Below are positions 36,731 through 44,410 of a DNA stretch of 64,000 nucleotides, piece after piece. This DNA comes from Clostridium sp. Lineage in GTDB: Bacteria; Bacillota; Clostridia; Clostridiales; Clostridiaceae. Numbering within the stretch: the first letter of the stretch is position 1; each line of letters opens with the position of its first letter. The stretch covers positions 124,001 to 188,000 of the forward strand of contig NZ_JAPFDR010000001.1 of the NCBI RefSeq assembly GCF_026168755.1, given 5' to 3'. The notes below the pieces were generated by a model. It was not told where the DNA came from. It was given only the letters and a program-made list of their open reading frames with translations, and made no database searches. A program made the translations under genes and the position numbers.

Positions 36731-37150
36731 AATAATAACTATGGCCTTGTAGAGAGGCAGTAAACTACTAAAAAGTTATAGGTTAGTATCGCCGATGCAG
36801 AAAGGATACCTCCGTACAATATACCTAGTCCTTACTTCTGGGTGTACGGGAAAGAGAGCGGTGACGGCTTAATGGTCTGGAGGAGGTTCTAGGAGTGTAG
36901 GCACTCGGGAACTATAGACATATAATTCGTAAGCACTATGGATAGAACTGTAGTGTAAAAAGTCTATAGGAAGAAATTCGTAACAAGTAAGGTGTAATAA
37001 GTGAGGCGACCGAGGTTATACCTTCTATCCTACATTGCAGTTATTCCCTTACTGTTGTTAATTAGACAAGCCATCTTTTTAGCAATGGTAAGGGAATAAC
37101 TGCGTCCATTCAGCTCCCTTAGTTGCCCTTCTATCCTACGCCTTCGGCAG
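36691..37150 (+). ncRNA. Group I intron-like structured RNA at the element boundary (possible IStron relic)
   Basis: About 460 nt of non-coding, GC-richer sequence with a group I-like stem order. ACAAGGTCAT/ATGGCCTTGT (36702/36741); TCGCCG/CGGTGA (36789/36859, P4-like) enclosing CCGTACA/TGTACGG (36812/36843, P5-like); GAGTG/CACTC (36893, P6-like); CTATAGAC/GTCTATAG (36912/36962, P7-like) enclosing CACTA/TAGTG (P8-like); then AAGGTGTAA/TTATACCTT (P9-like). UAACU just before the boundary can pair with GGUUA at 36781 with a U-G at the splice site. A 16-bp hairpin (37037/37088) follows. No tnpA or tnpB is present. Confidence 0.55.
37021..37139 (+). repeat. 13-bp direct repeats flanking a 16-bp hairpin
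   Basis: CCTTCTATCCTAC occurs at 37021-37033 and 37127-37139. Between them GCAGTTATTCCCTTAC (37037-37052) pairs perfectly with GTAAGGGAATAACTGC (37088-37103). Subterminal palindromes with short repeats recall IS200/IS605-type ends. Confidence 0.6.
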
Positions 37151-37235
37151 TAAATTACAAGTCTTTATTTTAAAAAGTTTATTAACTATAATTAAAGTAG
37201 TAAATTAATTAAAGTAAAGAAGAAGGTGAGAGAAT

Positions 37236-37605
37236 ATGGCTACCAAGCAAAAATACTATGCTATTAAAACTGGTAAAGGTGTTAAGGATAAAATAGTAAC
37301 AAGCTGGTCAGAGTGTGAAGCTTTAGTTAAAGGCTATCCAAGCGTATATAAGTCATTCAAAAGTGAAGAAGAAGCTAAATTATATCTTGGATCAATAAAA
37401 GATACAGATAAGAAATTAGAAGAGAATAATAAAGCAATGGAATATAATAAAGCTAAGAAGAAAGGAACTGTATCCGTAGCAATTTTTTTTTAAAGGTGTT
37501 AGAATAGATAAAACAATAGCAGAAGAGTTTGAAAGCAAATGCAATGATCTAAACATATCTAAAGAGAAGATATTAAATGAATTGATAAAAGAGTGGGTGG
37601 ACTAG
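37236..37605 (+). pseudogene. RNase H1/viroplasmin-domain protein with a frameshift in a T9 run
   Basis: Residues 5-55 (KYYAIKTGKGVKDKIVTSWSECEALVKGYPSVYKSFKS) are the caulimovirus viroplasmin / RNase H1 N-terminal fold that binds RNA-DNA hybrids. The frame stops at 37493 right after a run of nine T (37483-37491). In the next frame the protein goes on as KGVRIDKTIAEEFESKCNDL to a stop at 37605. A one-base change in the T-run would fuse them into a protein of about 122 residues with a ribbon-helix-helix-like tail. Start ATG 37236 after AAGGTGAGAGAAT. Confidence 0.7.
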
Positions 37606-37612
37606 ACTCACT

Positions 37613-37758
37613 CTATTTTTTATCAATAATATCTTTATGAAATTTATGGAGTTCTTCTAAGTTATTTTTAACATTTGCTAATAGCATATTAATTATTAAT
37701 AATCCACCAATTATTAAAAAATAACACTAACAATTATATAAGTTAAAAATTCTATCAT
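37613..37758 (-). pseudogene. Small single-helix membrane protein, frameshifted
   Basis: On the minus strand AGGTGATGTGA precedes ATG 37758. The frame reads MIEFLTYIIVSVIF and stops after a T6 run; one base later the sequence continues as LIIGGLLIINMLLANVKNNL to a stop at 37613. Joined, it is a 48-49-residue protein with one membrane helix and a charged C-terminus. Too short for the ORF track. Slippage or a sequencing indel are equally likely. Confidence 0.45.
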
Positions 37759-37835
37759 TCACATCACCTCGTGTACAATTATTACCAAAATATGTTATAA
37801 TAAACAAAATAAATTGAATAATAGAGGTGGAGAAA

Positions 37836-38030
37836 GTGCTAAAGAATAGATTAAAAGAAATACGTATGAAAGAATATATGATGAACCAAAAAGAGTTTGC
37901 AGAAATGTTAGGAATAAATCACACAACCTATTCTAAGATAGAAAATTATAAGAAAACAGTAAGCTTAGAGAATGCTTATTTAATAGCAGAGAAATTAAAT
38001 AGAAAGATAGAGGATATTTGGTACAACTAG
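37836..38030 (+). CDS. Small XRE-type helix-turn-helix protein
   Basis: A 64-65-residue Cro/XRE DNA-binding protein covering little more than the five-helix domain: LKEIRMKEYMMNQKEFAEMLGINHTTYSKIENYKKTVSLENAYLIAEKLNRKIEDIW. I choose GTG 37836, 5 nt after AGAGGTGG, because the track start 37827 overlaps that ribosome binding site. Probably a regulator of the element's left-end genes; the divergent gene at 37613-37758 lies upstream. Confidence 0.8.
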   Translation: MLKNRLKEIRMKEYMMNQKEFAEMLGINHTTYSKIENYKKTVSLENAYLIAEKLNRKIEDIWYN

Positions 38031-38246
38031 CCAAGTATCCTTTTTTTGATATTGAATTGATAGAAATATAAAAAAAAATTATATATCATGCAACTTTTAT
38101 GATAGATGTACATATACATATACTATAGATAAGCAATAAGACAAGTATAAAGCTAATACAATAAGTGAAGATGTCGATTAGGATAATGATTTTTTTGATT
38201 AGCTAGTTATACAACAGTTTAGAGATAGAAGAATAGAGGTGAGGTT

Positions 38247-38396
38247 ATGGGTATAATTATCGGTGCATGGATTATATTTACTTTAATTGGTTGTGTTTTG
38301 TGTAGAAATACTAATAAGCTAAAAATTATGAGTTGCAGAAGTTTATTGAAGAGATATAAGAGATTAGATGATTCAGATAGTAAATCATTATTTTAA
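38247..38396 (+). CDS. Small membrane protein (49 aa)
   Basis: ATG 38247 follows AGAGGTGAGGTT. The product MGIIIGAWIIFTLIGCVLCR... has one N-terminal membrane helix and a basic tail (SLLKRYKRLDDSDSKSLF). It was below the ORF-track cut-off. It ends 18 nt before the FtsK-type gene and is probably cotranscribed with it. No family recognised. Confidence 0.5.
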   Translation: MGIIIGAWIIFTLIGCVLCRNTNKLKIMSCRSLLKRYKRLDDSDSKSLF

Positions 38397-38414
38397 GTAA
38401 TAGGAGCCATAATA

Positions 38415-39752
38415 ATGCCTATAAGGGATGGAATAAAAATAGCTAAATTCGAGAAAAAGTGGATATCGTTAATGGCTAATTTGGGACTATACAATAAGTT
38501 AAAGCAAACTTATAGCCTTAACAAGACCAAAATTACTTCATATGGTTATAAATCATTAATATTGATAGTCGATGGATTATCTTTAAGTAAATTAGAAACA
38601 AATAAAGAATATATTCAAGATTCTTTTGGTTGTATGTGTGTGTTTAATAAAGCTAAAAGAAGTAATCTTATTAATGCTGAATTTATATTTAATACACCAA
38701 TAAAGCTTAAATATTTACCTATAGATAAATTAAAACCTTGGGAGATTTATCTAGGAAACGATTATACAGGAAAACCTATAATAATAGACTTAATTAAATA
38801 TCCACATATTTTGATAACTGGAGGTACGAGATCTGGAAAATCTAAAATGACGGATTGTATACTAACTAATTTAATCACTAATTGTAGAGAAAAAGACTTG
38901 GAGTTGTATTTATGCCAAGTAGCTAAAAGTGATTTAATTTTATATGAAGATGCTAAACAAACAAGAGCATTTGCAGACACATTAGATAAGACATTAACTG
39001 TATTACAGCATATAGAGAAAAAGATGAATGAAAGAAATGAACTAATTAAACCATATAGAAAAAAGGCAAAAGCAGATAACTACATGGACTATAATAAGAT
39101 AAATCCTATCGATAAATTAAGTACAGTATATGTTGTTTTCGATGAAATGAGTTCATTATTTAATGAAAAAGGATGTACTAAAGAAGATAAAGAAATTAAG
39201 CGAACAATAGTTGCAGGAGTAGAGAAAATAGCACAATATGGTGCAAGTTTAGGGGTATTCTTGATTTGTAGTTTACAAAGACCAACAGCGGATAATCTTA
39301 GTAGTTTTATTAAATCCCAATGTACCTGTAGGATAAGTTTTAGGCAGAATAATAGTAAAAGTTCTGAAGTTGCATTAGATGATCCTAATTTAGCATTGGG
39401 GTTAGAACAAATAGAATTTATATATTATACAAATAAATATAGTTATGGATTAGTTCCATTAGTAGATAACAAAGTCGTTTATAGCTTAATAAAAGAGTTT
39501 TTGGAGGATAGACATAGAGATTTATTCCGAGATATTGCATTAATGAAAAGAGGGTATAAAACTAAAGAAAAGGTCAAGGAAGTATTTCCTAGTCATATAT
39601 ATAGCAAAACCACAGAGGATATATTAAAAGAGAATATAGCACAGATAGAAGGGTATGTACCATATTGCCCATCTAGCAATGTGATTGTAATAGATAAAAC
39701 AAATGTACCTACAATTACTGAGAAGCCTAAAAGGGGAAGGGAGAAGTTATAG
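38415..39752 (+). CDS. FtsK/SpoIIIE-type DNA translocase of a plasmid or conjugative kind
   Basis: 445 residues with Walker A ILITGGTRSGKSKMTDCIL, Walker B TVYVVFDEMSSLF and the downstream GASLGVFLICSLQRPTADNL typical of the FtsK-SpoIIIE ATPase. There are no N-terminal membrane helices, unlike chromosomal FtsK; this form accompanies replication-relaxation proteins on plasmids and integrative elements. It may pump or partition element DNA, or act in transfer. ATG 38415 after AGGAG; next gene 6 nt downstream. Confidence 0.85.
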   Translation: MPIRDGIKIAKFEKKWISLMANLGLYNKLKQTYSLNKTKITSYGYKSLILIVDGLSLSKLETNKEYIQDSFGCMCVFNKAKRSNLINAEFIFNTPIKLKYLPIDKLKPWEIYLGNDYTGKPIIIDLIKYPHILITGGTRSGKSKMTDCILTNLITNCREKDLELYLCQVAKSDLILYEDAKQTRAFADTLDKTLTVLQHIEKKMNERNELIKPYRKKAKADNYMDYNKINPIDKLSTVYVVFDEMSSLFNEKGCTKEDKEIKRTIVAGVEKIAQYGASLGVFLICSLQRPTADNLSSFIKSQCTCRISFRQNNSKSSEVALDDPNLALGLEQIEFIYYTNKYSYGLVPLVDNKVVYSLIKEFLEDRHRDLFRDIALMKRGYKTKEKVKEVFPSHIYSKTTEDILKENIAQIEGYVPYCPSSNVIVIDKTNVPTITEKPKRGREKL

Positions 39753-39758
39753 ATTTAT

Positions 39759-40346
39759 ATGATTACGGATAGAGACCGAGAAATAATTAATTTTATTTAT
39801 TCAATAGGATTTATTACTATAGAACAATGTGGAAAGATATTTTACTCAAATTCAAAGGTAAGCTATGATCTAGCTAGAAGAAGATTGAAGAAAATAGCTG
39901 AAGGTGGAGATTATATTAAGCGATTTACCAATGGTGAAACTAGGCAAATAATATATATACCAAAAGATAGTAGATTAAAGAAACTATCCAAGCATGATAT
40001 TTTAGTAATAGATTACTTAGCTGAATTGAAGTCGCTGGGAGTTGATATAGAAAAAATAGAAGTGGAGAAGGATCTTGGAGGAGTTATTCCAGATGCTTTA
40101 ATTAGTTTTAGATTTGGTGGTTATAGATACTATCAATTATTAGAAGTACAGCTGAGACATGACTATGTAGATATTAATAGATTTAATAAAGTTGAGACCG
40201 ACATCTTGTTGGCTACAAATAATGTATTACCATCAATTATTATCATTCAAAATACAAACAAAGACTACTCTAAAGACAGTAAGACAGATATGCAGATAAT
40301 ACAGCTAAAAACATCCTTAGAAGATGTCGCTAAAGTGCTAATTTAA
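39759..40346 (+). CDS. Replication-relaxation family protein (Replic_Relax)
   Basis: 195 residues. A winged-helix start (TDRDREIINFIYSIGFITIEQCGKIFY) leads into an alpha/beta domain with PDALISFRFGGYRYYQLLEVQ, which fits PF13814. Family members are essential for replication or DNA relaxation of some Gram-positive plasmids. It is translated right after the FtsK-type ATPase and is followed by a 410-bp non-coding stretch that may hold the origin. Confidence 0.75.
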   Translation: MITDRDREIINFIYSIGFITIEQCGKIFYSNSKVSYDLARRRLKKIAEGGDYIKRFTNGETRQIIYIPKDSRLKKLSKHDILVIDYLAELKSLGVDIEKIEVEKDLGGVIPDALISFRFGGYRYYQLLEVQLRHDYVDINRFNKVETDILLATNNVLPSIIIIQNTNKDYSKDSKTDMQIIQLKTSLEDVAKVLI

Positions 40347-40759
40347 TATAGCTACGATGTTTGCGTCAAGCACGTTAAGATAGAGCAGGTATAAGCAAGC
40401 AATAGTGTAATTTTGTAGAATCTCGATGGGAGGGGTTATAGGGGGTGGATAAAACATCTCCCCCTTGGTACATATCACGAAAGCTAAAATTTTGAGATAT
40501 GCAAAAGGCAGATATAGTATCCATAGACAAGCTATATTTGGTAAATAGATGTAATTGCATTGGTAGTTTTTAGTGTATTGTATTGGCTTGTACAGGCTTA
40601 TATGAGTGTTTGATATAAGGTGAAGTTTAGATACTTAGTCCTAATTTAGGATACCTATATAAGATGTATTGGTTATATACAAGCACATTAAAAGCTACAA
40701 AGTGCAAATTATTATCTATTTAATTAAATATAAGAATTACACTAAAGGAGGCATATATT
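40347..40759. other. Non-coding gap with a G5/C5 hairpin, candidate origin or nick region
   Basis: No convincing gene; the minus ORF 40375-40560 has no ribosome binding site. GGGGGTGGATAAAACATCTC... pairs GGGGG (40441-40445) with CCCCC (40460-40464) around a 14-nt loop, preceded by GGGAGGGG. TCCTAATTTAGGA is a second small dyad near 40640. Because the region follows the replication-relaxation gene, an origin or nick site is plausible but unproven. Confidence 0.35.
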
Positions 40760-41038
40760 ATGCACTTAGGACAATTATTAAAAGAAACTATCTTATTTCT
40801 TATCACAATGAAAGTGATTTTTTTATTACTTCCTAAATGGCTAAAGATGACAATCAGAGGAATTACAAGACTTGTAATCATGTGTTTTAAGGAAGTAACA
40901 CATTATGCAGAGAGAGCATTTAGAGATTATTACAAGCAAAATAAAAAGGCTATTCCTAAGAGCAAGGAACAACCTTTAAATGTGATCACAATTACTTATC
41001 CAAACGGTAAAGTTAAAGAATATCGTAAGGCTAAGTAA
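40760..41038 (+). CDS. Small membrane-anchored protein (92 aa)
   Basis: AAAGGAGGCATATATT gives a strong start at ATG 40760. The first 30 residues are hydrophobic (ETILFLITMKVIFLLLP), a second amphipathic stretch follows, and the tail (NVITITYPNGKVKEYRKAK) is a basic beta-hairpin-like segment. No family recognised. It heads a set of three small membrane proteins. Confidence 0.55.
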   Translation: MHLGQLLKETILFLITMKVIFLLLPKWLKMTIRGITRLVIMCFKEVTHYAERAFRDYYKQNKKAIPKSKEQPLNVITITYPNGKVKEYRKAK

Positions 41039-41121
41039 TAACTATAATGGATAGGGGAATATTCTCTTATCCTGTTAGTAGTATAACCAAGATATAAATA
41101 ATTTATTCAAGGAGAATTAAT

Positions 41122-41310
41122 ATGAATGTTACAACTATAATTACAATGCTAGGAATTGGTGTAGGTAGTGCAGTTGCAGAAAAGGTACTTAATGCATTTG
41201 GTAAAGCAGATATGGCATCAATGATAAATATTGCTGGATTAACTGGTTTAGGGGCTACAGCAGTATATTTTATAGTAGATCTTATAGCTAAACTAGGTGC
41301 ATTGCTATGA
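41122..41310 (+). CDS. SpoIIIAC-like two-helix membrane protein
   Basis: 62 residues, two hydrophobic segments (TIITMLGIGVGSAVAEKVL and INIAGLTGLGATAVYFIVDL) around GKADMASM. Size and the hydrophobic-GxG...VL..xGK.D pattern recall SpoIIIAC/SpoIIIAD channel proteins, which also occur on mobile elements. A small holin-like pore is the alternative. AAGGAGAATTAAT ribosome binding site. It overlaps the next gene by 4 nt (ATGA). Confidence 0.55.
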   Translation: MNVTTIITMLGIGVGSAVAEKVLNAFGKADMASMINIAGLTGLGATAVYFIVDLIAKLGALL

Positions 41311-41516
41311 TAGAATTAATAAAAGTTGCTACAGTAGGATATATAAGTCAAAAGGCACTAAGATGTTTTGCTAAAAAGGACTATGCAGATGTAATAGCTT
41401 TTTGTACATGGTGTGCTGTAGGAATAGAGTTATATAATATTATAATTACAGTTTGTACAGCAATAACAAAAAGTGAAATATTTTCATTATTCCAATTCTT
41501 ATTTAGATTAGGATAA
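41307..41516 (+). CDS. SpoIIIAD-like small membrane protein
   Basis: 69 residues with two hydrophobic helices (VIAFCTWCAVGIELYNIIIT and the C-terminal FSLFQFLFRLG) and a short KKDYAD loop that parallels GKADMA in the gene before. The ATGA overlap means the two proteins are made together, as for paired subunits. Family placement is tentative. Confidence 0.5.
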   Translation: MIELIKVATVGYISQKALRCFAKKDYADVIAFCTWCAVGIELYNIIITVCTAITKSEIFSLFQFLFRLG

Positions 41517-41524
41517 AAAGGGGT

Positions 41525-42265
41525 AGCAGAGTATTAGGTGTTTTTATAAAAACGTGTCGTAAAGATTCTTAACATCCTATAAAAATTTTGGATGTAGTTT
41601 TTACGACTTCTAAGATGTCATTCGTCGTGAGGACGAGCATACCCACTTTATACGTATCCTTTAACGATAGTTCCAAAATGGACAGCCATAAGCATAATAA
41701 CTAATAGTTGTATTTTACAAGTGTAAAGACTTTTACGGTTGACTTTTGGTAACGACTGCGAAAATTTCTTTCTGCATGTAAAGTCCTTAAATAACATTAC
41801 ATTACTTTTTAGTTATGGTAAGATTTTTCCACCACCCTTACTTTAACTACGAGTGGTAGTAAAAATCTTACTATCAGTATTCTTCCTGGAGAAGATATTT
41901 GTTACCTTCACCGTGACGTCCCCCGATTTGGTGTCGTCACATCTTAGATGTGGAGAAAATCCCTACTTTTGGGGTTAACGAAGATTGGTAAACCTATAGG
42001 CAACTGGTCTTCATATGAAGGTCAGTTAACTGAAGTCTAGATTGGACTTGAGTCTGAAACTCAACCCAAAACGGTGCCGAGTTCATATAAATTAACAAAA
42101 TGAATTGACAAGAAAAATGAAGAAAATAACCTTATCTAGTGCTTACGAGACAAGTACGTTGTTAGGTATTGACTAACTCGGAAATATTTCGAGTTAAATT
42201 ACACTAATAATAGATGTAAAGAGTATTCATACTTTTCGCTAAAGGGACAAAAATGTCACCTTAGA
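41525..42265 (+). ncRNA. Large structured non-coding RNA candidate (about 740 nt)
   Basis: No ORF on either strand, yet the composition is GC-richer than the genes, and stems follow one another. GTCGTAAA/TTTACGAC (41556/41600) with inner ACATCC/GGATGT; GTAAGATTTTT/AAAAATCTTAC (41818/41861) with inner ACCAC/GTGGT; GTGACG/CGTCAC (41913/41935); CAACTG/CAGTT with inner CTTCATATGAAG (42001-42027); AAGTC/GGACTT and TTGAGT/ACTCAA (42033-42064); AACTCG/CGAGTT (42175/42190). This resembles phage- and plasmid-borne ornate RNAs such as ROOL or GOLLD in size and setting; identity is unproven. Confidence 0.65.
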
Positions 42266-42413
42266 GAGTCAATATAAATTAATAAAATTGAGAAGTAAAA
42301 ATAAGAGAAAAGAAGAGTAAATAAAAGAAAATAAAAGTATAATGAATATATTTACTTAAAATTAGAAAATATATAATTGTGATTAAATACAAAAGATAAA
42401 AGGAGAGATTTTT

Positions 42414-43178
42414 ATGCCATGCAACGATTGTAGCATTAAATGTAAAGAAAGGTATACCAGTTGGTATAGCAAAAGGAAAGATTTTGACTGTATGCCTATT
42501 GGTCATGTTTTGCCTCATAATTATTTAATAGAGAACGATATCATATCTTTGGAGAAAAATGATGAGTTATTATTAAATTATATAATTAAAAATTGTTCGA
42601 ATTTGGAGGAAGTATGCTATTTTGATATTACTATGGATATTATTTCTGGATTAGGAAAGTTAATGCATAGCCAAAATGATATGATTAAATATTTAATTGA
42701 TTATTTGTATTTATCTTTTGGTGATCCTAATAGTGAAGATAATATTATCAAAGATGAGTATTTTAAGAGAAGATTTAGTAAAATTAAAAAAGATAGTAAA
42801 TATAAAAAAGGAGTTGTTAATGTTAGGACGGGGCAACAAGAATTGAAAAAGCAATTATTATACTTGTATGGAGAGTGTTGTATTTGTGGATTAGAAAATT
42901 CTAAGCTATTAGTAGCTAGTCATATAAAGCCATTAAAGGATTGTCTATTAGAAGAGAGTTATGATATTAGTAATTCATTATTATTATGTAGAACGCACGA
43001 TGGATTATTTGATTCAGGATTAATTTCATTTGATGATGATGGAAAAGTTATAATATCTGAAAAATTAAGTACTAAAGACAGAGAAATAATACATATTGAG
43101 GATAGTATTAAAATAAATACAAAAGGAATAGATATAAAATACCTAAAATGGCATAGAGAAAATGTGTTTAATAAATAA
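42414..43178 (+). CDS. HNH endonuclease domain protein
   Basis: 254 residues. The C-terminal third is an HNH_2-type nuclease: CCICGLENSKLLVASHIKPLKDCL with ASHIKP, LLLCRTHDGLFDSGLISFDDDG carrying the second His and the metal-site Asp. The N-terminus has a Cys cluster (MPCNDCSIKCKERYTSWYSK) and an acidic helical middle region. Probably a DNA-cutting enzyme for restriction of rivals or phage DNA processing. ATG 42414 after AAGGAGAG. Single gene, behind the large non-coding RNA. Confidence 0.8.
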   Translation: MPCNDCSIKCKERYTSWYSKRKDFDCMPIGHVLPHNYLIENDIISLEKNDELLLNYIIKNCSNLEEVCYFDITMDIISGLGKLMHSQNDMIKYLIDYLYLSFGDPNSEDNIIKDEYFKRRFSKIKKDSKYKKGVVNVRTGQQELKKQLLYLYGECCICGLENSKLLVASHIKPLKDCLLEESYDISNSLLLCRTHDGLFDSGLISFDDDGKVIISEKLSTKDREIIHIEDSIKINTKGIDIKYLKWHRENVFNK

Positions 43179-43206
43179 GAAAAGGGTTGGAACATTATTC
43201 CAACCC

Positions 43207-43416
43207 TCATTTTTTATCCCAGTTTATGTTAAAACCCATAATATCTGCTATAGCTTTAACTTCAGAGTATCTAATAGTATCTCTAGAAAGTTTGTTGCTC
43301 AATGCCTGGGGTGTTGTATCTATTCCATAGTCTTTTAATTTTTCTACAATATCAACTAACTTCCAACCAGACAAAGCTATATAGCTTTTTATTTCGTTTC
43401 TTGTTTCATTGCTCAT
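43207..43416 (-). CDS. Small phage-type helix-turn-helix repressor
   Basis: 69 residues on the minus strand: NEIKSYIALSGWKLVDIVEKLKDYGIDTTPQALSNKLSRDTIRYSEVKAIADIMGFNINW, a compact Cro/CI-like DNA-binding fold with a recognition helix TPQALSNKL. The ribosome binding site AGGTGATACATAAGC precedes its ATG. It is transcribed away from a consensus promoter region carrying three related palindromes, so it probably represses the rightward genes. Confidence 0.75.
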   Translation of the reverse strand: MSNETRNEIKSYIALSGWKLVDIVEKLKDYGIDTTPQALSNKLSRDTIRYSEVKAIADIMGFNINWDKK

Positions 43417-43454
43417 GCTTATGTATCACCTCAATAAGATTATAGCACAACTAA

Positions 43455-43534
43455 ACTAATTAGTAAATAAATAAACAAAATAATAAAAAAATTCACTAAT
43501 AAGTGTTGACACACTACACTAATGAGTGTATAAT
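43455..43534 (+). promoter_or_regulatory. Switch region: consensus promoter with three palindromic operators
   Basis: TTGACA (43506-43511) and TATAAT (43529-43534) are separated by 17 bp. CACTAATAAGTG (43494-43505) touches the -35 box and CACTAATGAGTG (43517-43528) fills the spacer up to the -10 box, 23 bp apart; a third related palindrome, ACTAATTAGT, lies at 43455-43464. A dimeric repressor bound here would shut the rightward promoter, and the 69-residue helix-turn-helix protein beside it is the obvious candidate. Confidence 0.8.
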
Positions 43535-43577
43535 TAAATCATAAGGTGAAACAAACAAGAAATAGGAGGTAATAAAA

Positions 43578-43664
43578 ATGAGAGAAAAATACGAGAGTGT
43601 CATAACAAATTTATTGTTAAGCAATGCAATTTTAATAATTACTTTAATTTTAATAATTTTTTAG
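43578..43664 (+). CDS. Very small membrane peptide (28 aa)
   Basis: ATAGGAGGTAATAAAA leads to ATG 43578. The product MREKYESVITNLLLSNAILI... has a charged start and a hydrophobic helix of about 18 residues to the end. It is the first gene after the repressed promoter. It could be a regulator, a type I-toxin-like peptide or a small membrane adaptor. Confidence 0.5.
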   Translation: MREKYESVITNLLLSNAILIITLILIIF

Positions 43665-43723
43665 TGAGTTAATTTTTAACAAATAAAGATAATAAAATGA
43701 AAAAAAGAAAAGGGGATAGGGAT

Positions 43724-44080
43724 ATGTGTAATGTAATTAATTTTATGGAAGAGAAAATGTCAAGAATTAGTTTAAAGGAAAGACACGATATGTTTGAGTT
43801 GGATGTTATATGCTATATAAATGAATTAATAGAAAGTCCATCTGATCTAATTATAGTAAAAGATAACATAACTAGAAGTGAAGAAGAAGAGATTGCGGAA
43901 GAAAACATTTTATTTATAGATTCAGAAAGAGAAGATTACGAAGAAGTAATATGGAATATGTTTGTTAATAACAATAAGACAATATTTAATGCTAGTTTTG
44001 CTAATAATTACAATAATAGTTGGATGAGTGTGATTTACAGCTATACTGGAGAGAATCTAATAGTAGAAAAAGTAAGTTAA
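43724..44080 (+). CDS. Hypothetical acidic protein (118 aa)
   Basis: I use ATG 43724, 3 nt after GGGGATAGGGAT, rather than ATG 43697, which lacks a ribosome binding site. The protein begins MCNVINFMEEKMSRISLKER, is acidic throughout and has no membrane segment. No family recognised. It lies in the early rightward operon behind the 28-residue peptide. Confidence 0.5.
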   Translation: MCNVINFMEEKMSRISLKERHDMFELDVICYINELIESPSDLIIVKDNITRSEEEEIAEENILFIDSEREDYEEVIWNMFVNNNKTIFNASFANNYNNSWMSVIYSYTGENLIVEKVS

Positions 44081-44378
44081 CTGGTAAAAAATTAAATTTA
44101 TGATTTTTTAATAAATATACTAACTAATTTAATAAATTGTAAAATGAAGTTACAACAAAAAGCGATATTAATTTATCAATAAAAACGAAGAAATATTAAT
44201 AAATAGTCAATTGATATTTGGGTATAGGTATTGAAATGATATTTACAGTTTTTGATGCAGATGTTAATATTTGATTATAAAGTAAAAGAAAGCAAACAAT
44301 ATAAAAGGGGAATTATTATGAAGAAAGATAGTACATCATATATATATATAATTTTAAGTTTTAGAAAGGAGTGTTTAA
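44081..44378 (+). other. A/T-rich non-coding stretch, candidate parC centromere
   Basis: No large ORF. GATATT/AATATT-centred words recur at irregular spacing (GCGATATTAA, GAAATATTAA, TTGATATTTG, ATGATATTTA, GTTAATATTTG between about 44160 and 44275), directly upstream of parM, where the centromere of type II partition loci lies. The repeats are degenerate and the region is A/T-rich, so this is weak. Confidence 0.3.
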
Positions 44379-44410
44379 ATGGCGCAAGGAAAAAGAAAGG
44401 AGATCTATAA
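44318..44410 (+). CDS. Possible 30-codon leader ORF overlapping parM
   Basis: AAAAGGGGAATTATT precedes ATG 44318. The frame MKKDSTSYIYIILSFRKECL... runs into the first codons of parM and stops at 44410. It could couple translation of parM or be chance. Confidence 0.3.
   Translation: MKKDSTSYIYIILSFRKECLNGARKKKGDL

Noticed and set aside
40375-40560. 61-aa minus-strand ORF in the candidate origin region
   Set aside because: No ribosome binding site and no family; it lies across the G5/C5 hairpin.
38415-41516. Reading the region as an integrative conjugative element
   Set aside because: No type IV secretion genes or relaxase in the window; terminase, portal and capsid genes show a phage. FtsK and small membrane proteins alone do not make an ICE.
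41525-43178. Large RNA plus HNH gene as an IscB/HEARO (omega RNA) system
   Set aside because: The nuclease lacks an IscB-type RuvC part and is only 254 residues, and the RNA is more than twice HEARO length.
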